Positions 8,429-14,829 of a stretch of DNA of 21,355 nucleotides are shown piece by piece. The notes beneath the pieces are model-generated. The model was not told the origin of the DNA. It saw nothing but the letters and a program-made list of their open reading frames with translations, and searched no databases. A program made the position numbers and the translations under genes. Every line of letters begins with the position of its first letter. The stretch's first letter is position 1. Source of the stretch: an uncultured Clostridia bacterium (GTDB lineage: Bacteria > Bacillota > Clostridia > Oscillospirales > CAG-272); assembly GCA_937884385.1 (NCBI GenBank), contig CALGCW010000092.1, positions 1 through 21,355 of the forward strand, in the 5' to 3' direction.

Positions 8429-10165
8429 ATGTTAAAATTAAGAAATGAATATCCAAGACCCCACTTCAGAAGAGATGAGTGGCAGTCTTTGAACGGAAGA
8501 TGGGAGTTTGAGTTTGACGACAGCCACAATGGCGAGATCAGAGGACTCGACAGCGGCAAAATGAAGCTTGCGGGCGAGATAAACGTACCGTTTACATACC
8601 AATATCCTGAAAGCGGAATAGGTGATAGAAGCTTCCACGATACACTGTGGTACAGAAGAAGCTTCTCTTATGATAAAAAGGGAAAAAATGTCATTCTTGG
8701 CTTCAATGCAAGTGATTATTTAACTACTGTTTGGGTAAACGGTCACTTTGCTATCAGCCACCGAGGCGGCTATTCACCATTTACCGTTGATATTACTAAA
8801 TTCGTTATGGAAGGGGAAAACACGATCGTAGTAAAGTGCTATGATCCCCTCGATCCCACTATTCCGCGCGGCAAGCAGTCGTGGATAAACGATCCTTGGA
8901 GCTGCTGGTACACCCCTAACAGCGGTATCTGGCAGAGTGTATGGATAGATTATGTGGGGGAGGACTCGGTTGAGGATTTTTCCATAACTCCGGATATTGA
9001 TTCGAATTCCTTTGGCGGCGAGATCAAATTGAGAAGCTCTTTGGCAGATCTTATCGAGATAAAGGTCACTTACAACGGTAAGCTCGTCAAGCGTCAAATG
9101 TTTACGCCCGACGGGAAATATACGCGCTACAGCGTTAATATGATGGAGCAGAACTTCGTTGACGAGACGACTTATTGGGCACCTGAGCATCCCAATCTCT
9201 TCTATGCGGATATCTGTATTTACAGGAGGGGTGTTCTTCTGGATACAGTCCACACACGCTTCGGTATGAGAAAGATCAGTATGTCCGAGGACGGCAAGAT
9301 CCTTTTGAACAATAAGCCGCTTTATCAGCGCTTGATTTTGGATCAAGGATATTGGAAAAACTCGGGCTTGACAGCTCCGAGCATAGAGGGTATCAAGAGA
9401 GATGTGAGCCTCACGATAGAGATGGGCTTCAACGGTGCGAGAAAGCATCAGAAATTTGAAGATCCTTACTACTATTATTATGCGGACGAGCTCGGACTTC
9501 TTACCTGGTGCGAGATGCCCTCATCATATAATTTCAACAGCGACGAGGTTTCTTACGTGACCGCAGAGTGGCAGGAGATAGTGAATACTGCAAAGAAGTT
9601 TGCATCCGTGATAACCTATGTTCCGATAAACGAATCATGGGGTGTAAGAAAGGCGCTCACAAGCAGAGAACAGCAGAATTTTGCGAGATCGCTTTATTAT
9701 CTTACAAAGTCGATAGATGGCAGTAGATTGGTGTCCACCAATGACGGTTGGGAAAATCTATCCGAAAGCGATATACTTGCTATACACGAGTACGCTTGTG
9801 CGGGCAATAAGCTCAAAGCGAAATTTAATGAAGATACCTATGAATATGGATTCCAAAGCTTCAGAAAGATCCTTGCGGAAGGAAACCCATATATGGGTCA
9901 GCCTGTATTACTTACAGAGTTTGGCGGAATTATGCTGGAAAAGGATCAGCGTGACGGAAACTGGGGATATAACTCTGCTGCTAAAAACGAGGAGGAATTT
10001 TTTGCACGTCTCAGAGCCTTGATCGACGGTATTTATGATGCCGGCTTCCAAGGATTTTGCTATACTCAGCTTACGGACGTACAACAGGAGGTAAACGGTA
10101 TCCTTGACGATATGCATAATCCCAAGATGGATCTTGCACGTATCAAAGGGATCCTGATTAAGTAA
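8429..10165 (+). CDS. Glycoside hydrolase family 2 (cytoplasmic)
   Basis: A 578-residue GH2 enzyme, length as in the short beta-glucuronidase/beta-galactosidase-like members. AAAGGAG (8414-8420) lies 8 bases before the ATG. There is no signal peptide, so it should act in the cytoplasm on imported saccharides. Residues about 14-175 are the jelly-roll sugar-binding domain (SLNGRWEFEFDD near the start, SGIWQSVW near its end), about 178-277 the Ig-like domain, and about 277-575 the TIM barrel. The acid/base is Glu402 in YVPINESWG and the nucleophile is Glu497 in LLTEFGG. No extra C-terminal domains follow the barrel. Substrate cannot be assigned: beta-galactoside, beta-glucuronide, beta-mannoside or alpha-arabinopyranoside are all possible in GH2. 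A galT in the same operon mildly favours a galactose-containing substrate. It is the first gene of a four-gene operon. Confidence 0.88.
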   Translation: MLKLRNEYPRPHFRRDEWQSLNGRWEFEFDDSHNGEIRGLDSGKMKLAGEINVPFTYQYPESGIGDRSFHDTLWYRRSFSYDKKGKNVILGFNASDYLTTVWVNGHFAISHRGGYSPFTVDITKFVMEGENTIVVKCYDPLDPTIPRGKQSWINDPWSCWYTPNSGIWQSVWIDYVGEDSVEDFSITPDIDSNSFGGEIKLRSSLADLIEIKVTYNGKLVKRQMFTPDGKYTRYSVNMMEQNFVDETTYWAPEHPNLFYADICIYRRGVLLDTVHTRFGMRKISMSEDGKILLNNKPLYQRLILDQGYWKNSGLTAPSIEGIKRDVSLTIEMGFNGARKHQKFEDPYYYYYADELGLLTWCEMPSSYNFNSDEVSYVTAEWQEIVNTAKKFASVITYVPINESWGVRKALTSREQQNFARSLYYLTKSIDGSRLVSTNDGWENLSESDILAIHEYACAGNKLKAKFNEDTYEYGFQSFRKILAEGNPYMGQPVLLTEFGGIMLEKDQRDGNWGYNSAAKNEEEFFARLRALIDGIYDAGFQGFCYTQLTDVQQEVNGILDDMHNPKMDLARIKGILIK

Positions 10166-10173
10166 TACCGCCT

Positions 10174-11817
10174 ATGAAAAGAATAGCTTTGTTTTTGATA
10201 TGTCTGTGCCTTATTGCGACAATAGCTGTTTCGTGCACAGACCCGGAGAAAAAAGAGTTTTTGATCGAGAACGAGGATTACATCGATATTGCTTCAAGAT
10301 ATGATGGAGAATCCTTTGAATATAATGAGTCCCTGTGGTATATGAACGATCTTGACAGAGTTCCACTGCCCGATCCGTTTGTGTTTGTTGAGAATGGTAC
10401 GTATTATATCGTCGGAACGAGCGACAGGAACAATAACGTAGTTGATTGCTACGTCACAACGGATTTTGTCAGCTACGAGGCGATCTACGATATATACGTT
10501 CCTGCTTTATATAACGGTTGGGAAAGTTCAAAGTCCGAGATATTTGCTCCCGAGATATATTGCTTTGACGGAGTATACTATATGTACTACAGCGCAAATG
10601 ACGGAAGCGGTGTCAGAAGATGTAGCGTAGTTGTTGCTGATAATCCGACAGGGCCGTATGAGCCCTTGGTGAACGATAAGGTTGACGGGCTGAACGCGCC
10701 CCTATTTGCAAATGACGATTATCCAAGCAGGGCATTGGATGCTACCGTTTTTACCGATGATGACGGCAAGATGTATATGTATTTTACCGTGACCCAAGAC
10801 ACTCAACACATAGTCGGTGTGGAGCTTATAAGCCCTTACGAGGCAGATTGGTCCACCTATAAGGCGCTCATAGTGCCGGGCACGTTAAGTCCCGATAGCG
10901 ACGAGGTTGTTTTGGAGTGGGAAACCTACCGAGATAATGAGATCGAGATCGCGGAGGCTCCGTTTATGCTTAAAAGCGGAGGGAAATACTATCTAACATA
11001 CTCAGTAAACGGTTGTTGGAACAAATATTATAACGTTTGCTATGCTGTATCCGACTCACCGCTTGGTGATTTTGAAAAGCCCTATGAGGAGGGCAAGCTG
11101 TGGACCAATCTATTGCTTGGATATCCCGGAACAAACGACCCGGAGTCTGATATTTTTGAACAGTGGATCGGATTTTCATCCGGAACAGGACACCATTGCT
11201 TCTTCTACTCGGGTGACGAGCTTATGATAGGATATCACGGTCATAAAAATAGAAATTGGGATTCCAATTCCTATACTGAAAGGTATTTTGCCTTTGACAG
11301 AGTCTACTTTGACGAAAAAGGCGTACCTTTCTGTAATGCGCCAACATACTCCTTGATAAATCTTCCAAAGGAGATATCGGGAGCTGAAAATATAGTCGAG
11401 GGTGCGACCGTGACGGGACACAATGTACAGAACGTAACTGCTGTGAACGATAACTACGTGGTCGATTGCTACAATATTGACTCAAGAAGAAATGAAGTGC
11501 TTCTCGGCTCAGGAGAGTCATATATCGATATAAAATTTGGCTGCTCGTACGAGATACTGGGAATTATCGTCTATAACAGCGCATATTATGATTCTTATGT
11601 GCCCGAGATCGAATATATCGACTTCGGTAACGGAAATATCATATACTATCCGCAGTTCTGCGCAGATTTCTACGTTAACGAGGAAGGGGAATTCATATAT
11701 CCCTGCAGCTGCTTTAACATAGAGATACTTAAAAAGTTCGAAGCAGATAGCGTAAGGATAGGCTTCAGCCTTCCCAACGGCGGAAGCATAAATGAGATAG
11801 TTGTTTTAGGAGAATAG
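10174..11817 (+). CDS. GH43-family glycosidase lipoprotein
   Basis: A 547-residue predicted lipoprotein (signal ending IAVSC, Cys21) with a five-bladed beta-propeller GH43 domain at about 55-380. The three expected acidic residues are visible: base Asp67 in PLPDPF, pKa-modulating Asp189 in ALDATVF, and acid Glu261 in IAEAPF. Blade motifs such as FAPEIYCFDGVYYMYYS are typical of the family. Residues about 400-547 form a separate module that may be a discoidin-like beta-sandwich (an inference from hydrophobic pattern only). GH43 enzymes are mostly alpha-L-arabinofuranosidases, beta-xylosidases or exo-galactanases. Which applies here is undecided. The start lies 8 bases after the GH2 stop with no good ribosome site nearby, so translation is probably coupled to GH2. 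Its surface location contrasts with the intracellular GH2. Confidence 0.85.
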   Translation: MKRIALFLICLCLIATIAVSCTDPEKKEFLIENEDYIDIASRYDGESFEYNESLWYMNDLDRVPLPDPFVFVENGTYYIVGTSDRNNNVVDCYVTTDFVSYEAIYDIYVPALYNGWESSKSEIFAPEIYCFDGVYYMYYSANDGSGVRRCSVVVADNPTGPYEPLVNDKVDGLNAPLFANDDYPSRALDATVFTDDDGKMYMYFTVTQDTQHIVGVELISPYEADWSTYKALIVPGTLSPDSDEVVLEWETYRDNEIEIAEAPFMLKSGGKYYLTYSVNGCWNKYYNVCYAVSDSPLGDFEKPYEEGKLWTNLLLGYPGTNDPESDIFEQWIGFSSGTGHHCFFYSGDELMIGYHGHKNRNWDSNSYTERYFAFDRVYFDEKGVPFCNAPTYSLINLPKEISGAENIVEGATVTGHNVQNVTAVNDNYVVDCYNIDSRRNEVLLGSGESYIDIKFGCSYEILGIIVYNSAYYDSYVPEIEYIDFGNGNIIYYPQFCADFYVNEEGEFIYPCSCFNIEILKKFEADSVRIGFSLPNGGSINEIVVLGE

Positions 11818-11841
11818 TTTATTTTTTTGAGGGGTTCGATA

Positions 11842-12864
11842 ATGAAAAAACACCTTTTACCCAATATAGGAAACTTTTATAAAGCAAATCTCCACGTTCA
11901 TACGAACGTTTCTGATGGGGAGATGTCTCCGGAGGAGATAAAGAGGATATACTCTGAGAAGGGATATTCCATCGTTGCGTATACTGACCACGAGGTTATG
12001 GTGCCCCATCCCTCACTGACGGACGGTAGTTTTCTTGCATTGACCTCAACTGAGATAAGCGCAAATGACAGATACGATTGCGATTTCTGCTATTCCAAGA
12101 CATATCACTTGAATATATATTCACCCTATGAAGGCAAGGATTGCTTCAACACCTTCGATAAGTCTAAAATATGGTTCAAGGGTTCGTTGAAATATATTAC
12201 GTCCGAGCAGGAAAAAACGGGCTGTGAGCGTTTATATACCACCCAAAATGTCAATGAAGTGATTGCAAAAGCAAACGAAGAGGGTTGCCTTGTATCATAT
12301 AATCACCCCGTTTGGTCTATGCAGGATTATTCGGATTATATAGACCTTGAAGGCCTTTGGGGAGTGGAGCTCTACAATACAGGTTGCGCAAGAAACGGGT
12401 ATTTTGATTCCGCACAGCCTCTTGACGATCTTTTGAGAAGAGGGAAAAATGTCTTTCCACTTGCGACTGACGATGCACACCGCCTTGCGGATTGCTTTGG
12501 CGGCTTTGTTATGGTAAGGGCTAAGGAACTTACTTACGGATCGGTGTTCGACGCTTTGAAAAATGGTGATTTTTATGCTTCTACAGGTCCTGAGATTTAC
12601 GAGATATCGATCGACGGCGGTATCGTAAGGATTGTTTCCTCACCCGTTTCGTTTGTGGGACTTTCCACAGATTGCAGGCATCTTTACTCCAAAAGAGCAG
12701 AAGGCGACGTGCTGACCGAAATGGTATTTGATATAAACGGATATCTGAAGCTTGCGGATGACGGCTTGAGGGAACACAGATATATACGTGTGACCTTGAT
12801 GGACGAAAAAGGCAAAGTAGCGTACAGCCGTGCTTATTCAATGGCAGAGATAAATGGAAAATAA
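11842..12864 (+). CDS. PHP-domain metal-dependent phosphoesterase (CehA/McbA-like)
   Basis: A 340-residue protein with a polymerase-and-histidinol-phosphatase (PHP) fold. The ATG at 11842 is chosen because GAGGGG (11829-11834) sits 7 bases upstream; an in-frame TTG at 11827 overlaps that site. Metal-ligand motifs are in order: NLHVHTNVSDG (His18, His20), YTDHE (Asp49, His50), YNHP (His155), GVELYN, and ATDDAH (Asp210, His213). This set resembles CehA/McbA-type metallohydrolases and small PHP phosphatases more than DNA-polymerase PHP domains. No signal peptide is visible, so it should be cytoplasmic. Its position between GH43 and galT suggests it hydrolyses a phosphate or phosphodiester made or imported in the same pathway. 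The real substrate is unknown. Confidence 0.8.
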   Translation: MKKHLLPNIGNFYKANLHVHTNVSDGEMSPEEIKRIYSEKGYSIVAYTDHEVMVPHPSLTDGSFLALTSTEISANDRYDCDFCYSKTYHLNIYSPYEGKDCFNTFDKSKIWFKGSLKYITSEQEKTGCERLYTTQNVNEVIAKANEEGCLVSYNHPVWSMQDYSDYIDLEGLWGVELYNTGCARNGYFDSAQPLDDLLRRGKNVFPLATDDAHRLADCFGGFVMVRAKELTYGSVFDALKNGDFYASTGPEIYEISIDGGIVRIVSSPVSFVGLSTDCRHLYSKRAEGDVLTEMVFDINGYLKLADDGLREHRYIRVTLMDEKGKVAYSRAYSMAEINGK

Positions 12865-12886
12865 GACTTTTTGATAAGGAGATCGT

Positions 12887-14377
12887 ATGATTTACGAAGC
12901 AATACAAAGCTTGCTTGATTACAGCGTAAGAAAAGGATTGATAACTGAGGATGACCGTATTGTTGCGCGCAACTCCATACTTGACGCGCTCGGTCTTTCC
13001 GATTGGGACGATAGCGCGCGCGGTGACAACGAAGAAAGCATTGAGAAGATCTTAGCACCAATAATCGATTATGCCTGCGAAAAGGGGATAATTGCTGATA
13101 CTACGAATTCCCGTGACCTTTTCGATACAAGGATAATGGGACTTCTCACAGCAATGCCGCGAGAGGTGATCGCAGAGTTTGGCAGAAGGTATGACGCAAG
13201 CCCCAGGGAGGCAACGGATTGGTATTACCGATACAGCCAGAGCATAAACTATGTGCGCGCTGAGCGAATCGCAAAGGACCTTGTGTGGACCTATGACACG
13301 GAATATGGCACACTTGATATAACGATCAACCGTTCCAAGCCCGAAAAGGACCCAAGGGATATTGCAGCAGCCAAGCATCAGAAGGCGAGTAGCTATCCCC
13401 AATGTCAGCTTTGTGCGGAAAACGCAGGTTTTGCAGGCCACGCAACGCACCCTGCAAGGCAGAATCTCCGCCCCATCCCCATTACAGTAAATAATGAAAA
13501 ATGGCAGCTTCAGTATTCGCCCTACGGATATTACAACGAGCATTGCATCGTTTTCAATACTGCGCATATCCCTATGAAGATAGATCGCTCGGTATTCTCA
13601 AAGCTTTTTGATATAGTTGATCTCCTACCGCACTATTTTGTAGGATCAAATGCCGACCTTCCCATCGTTGGAGGTTCAATTCTCAGCCACGAGCATTTTC
13701 AGGGCGGAAGATATACCTTCGCGATGGAAAAAGCACCCATCGAGAGGGAATTCGTGCTTGAAGCTCACAAAAACGTGACCGCGGGAATCGTTAAATGGCC
13801 TATGTCGGTGATTCGTTTGCGTTCTTCAGATCGAGAGGAGCTCGTTGACGCGTGTGATCTTGTGCTCACGGCTTGGAGAGGATACAGCGACGCTGAGGCA
13901 TGGATATTTGCAGAGACCGATGGTACACCACACAACACTGTAACTCCCATAGCAAGGAAAAGAGACGGTGAATACGAGTGCGATCTCGTTCTCAGAAATA
14001 ATCTTACAACGGCTGAACGCCCTCTCGGACTTTATCATCCCAATCCATCGCTTCATCACATCAAAAAGGAGAATATAGGACTTATCGAGGTAATGGGACT
14101 TGCGGTGCTTCCCGCAAGACTTGCGACCGAGCTTTCCGTTCTTGAAGAGGCACTCCTTAACGGAGATGATCTTCTTTCAAGACCCGAAACAGCTTCTCAC
14201 GCAGACTGGGCACATGAGGTGTTGAAAAATCACCCGGACTTCACACGCGAGAATGCAAGAGCCATCCTTGAGCAAGAGGTGGGCGAGGTGTTCCTAAACG
14301 TTCTGATGGATGCAGGCGTGTTCAAGAGGAATGAAAAGGGCAGTGCGGCGTTTGATAGGTTTATCGCCACGCTTTGA
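12887..14377 (+). CDS. galT: UDP-glucose--hexose-1-phosphate uridylyltransferase, class II GalT
   Basis: A 496-residue protein of the class II galactose-1-phosphate uridylyltransferase family, the form found in Firmicutes and close to the usual length of about 490. It transfers UMP from UDP-glucose to galactose-1-phosphate, giving UDP-galactose and glucose-1-phosphate in the Leloir pathway. Visible marks are the N-terminal LLDYSVRKGLI, CQLC (Cys173, Cys176), ATHPARQNLRPIPI, PYGYYNEHCIVF, and the signature GGSILSHEHFQGG with His268 and His270. AAGGAG at 12876-12881 sets the start, 22 bases after the PHP gene. It is the last gene of the operon and is followed by an intrinsic terminator. galK and galE are not in the window, so the galactose-1-phosphate must be made by an enzyme encoded elsewhere, such as galactokinase or a glycoside phosphorylase pathway. 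Confidence 0.93.
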   Translation: MIYEAIQSLLDYSVRKGLITEDDRIVARNSILDALGLSDWDDSARGDNEESIEKILAPIIDYACEKGIIADTTNSRDLFDTRIMGLLTAMPREVIAEFGRRYDASPREATDWYYRYSQSINYVRAERIAKDLVWTYDTEYGTLDITINRSKPEKDPRDIAAAKHQKASSYPQCQLCAENAGFAGHATHPARQNLRPIPITVNNEKWQLQYSPYGYYNEHCIVFNTAHIPMKIDRSVFSKLFDIVDLLPHYFVGSNADLPIVGGSILSHEHFQGGRYTFAMEKAPIEREFVLEAHKNVTAGIVKWPMSVIRLRSSDREELVDACDLVLTAWRGYSDAEAWIFAETDGTPHNTVTPIARKRDGEYECDLVLRNNLTTAERPLGLYHPNPSLHHIKKENIGLIEVMGLAVLPARLATELSVLEEALLNGDDLLSRPETASHADWAHEVLKNHPDFTRENARAILEQEVGEVFLNVLMDAGVFKRNEKGSAAFDRFIATL

Positions 14378-14399
14378 GCTAGCATAACAGCATAATATA

Positions 14400-14433
14400 C
14401 CCCCGAAACTGAGGTTTCGGGGGATACTTTTTT
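14400..14433 (+). terminator. Intrinsic terminator of the GH2-GH43-PHP-galT operon
   Basis: CCCCCGAAAC (14400-14409) pairs perfectly with GTTTCGGGGG (14414-14423) around a TGAG loop, followed by ATAC and six T at 14428-14433. It begins 23 bases after the galT stop and ends just before the alaS promoter. Confidence 0.92.
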
Positions 14434-14443
14434 ATTAAAGGTA

Positions 14444-14472
14444 TTGACAAAATGACAAAAAAGTGATAGTAT
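14444..14472 (+). promoter_or_regulatory. Sigma-A type promoter of the alaS leader
   Basis: TTGACA (14444-14449), exactly 17 bases, then TAGTAT (14467-14472). A start near 14479 would place the whole T-box leader in the transcript. Spacing and -35 are consensus. Confidence 0.85.
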
Positions 14473-14478
14473 ATCCGT

Positions 14479-14731
14479 GTATGAAAAACATTGAGAGGAA
14501 TAAGTAGCGTTTTTTGTTTGCTTCAGAGAGCCGTCGGGTGGTGCGAGACGGTGGGGCGGGGATCGTGAAGCTATCCTTGAGTTGCTTCCGAAAGGAAAGT
14601 CGGGTGCGCCCGTTAAAGCGCAGGCTATTCATAGCCGCAGAGGTCATTTCCGTGAGGAAATGGCGAAATAAGGTGGTATCGCGAGCGTCCTCGTCCTTAT
14701 GCATAGGCATTTGGCGTGGGCTTTTTATTTT
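14479..14731 (+). promoter_or_regulatory. T-box riboswitch (alanine) controlling alaS
   Basis: The untranslated leader of alaS carries T-box landmarks in the right order. The stem I AGAGAG motif is at 14525-14530. The specifier context GTGAA-GCT-ATCC follows, with GCT, an alanine codon, at 14570-14572 matching the downstream gene. The T-box sequence AAGGTGGTATCGCG is at about 14670-14683; its TGGT (14674-14677) can pair with the ACCA end of uncharged tRNA-Ala. The terminator stem and T-tracts come last. Known T-box logic applies: uncharged tRNA-Ala stabilises the antiterminator and lets alaS be transcribed. The T-box sequence differs slightly from the usual AGGGTGGNACCGCG. The exact 5' boundary is estimated from the promoter. 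Confidence 0.93.
14687..14731 (+). terminator. T-box regulated terminator before alaS
   Basis: GTCCTCGTC (14687-14695) pairs with GGCGTGGGC (14713-14721) through two 4-bp helices, each with a G-U pair, separated by a U-U mismatch. Five T, then ATTTTT, follow. The stem is weaker than most T-box terminators. The 5' arm lies directly after the T-box sequence, as expected for mutually exclusive folding. Confidence 0.65.
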
Positions 14732-14829
14732 TGAATTCGATTTCGCCACGAGGTGCTATCGCTTTGCATAGTTGCCACACAGTAAACTGTTAACTAATTT
14801 CTATCTATATACGAAAGGAAACACAAAAA

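Noticed and set aside
11827..11841. TTG start five codons upstream for the PHP protein
   Set aside because: It overlaps the GAGGGG that serves as ribosome site for the ATG at 11842.
14514..14771. Small open frame upstream of alaS
   Set aside because: It overlaps the T-box specifier, antiterminator and terminator, whose RNA motifs explain the sequence fully.
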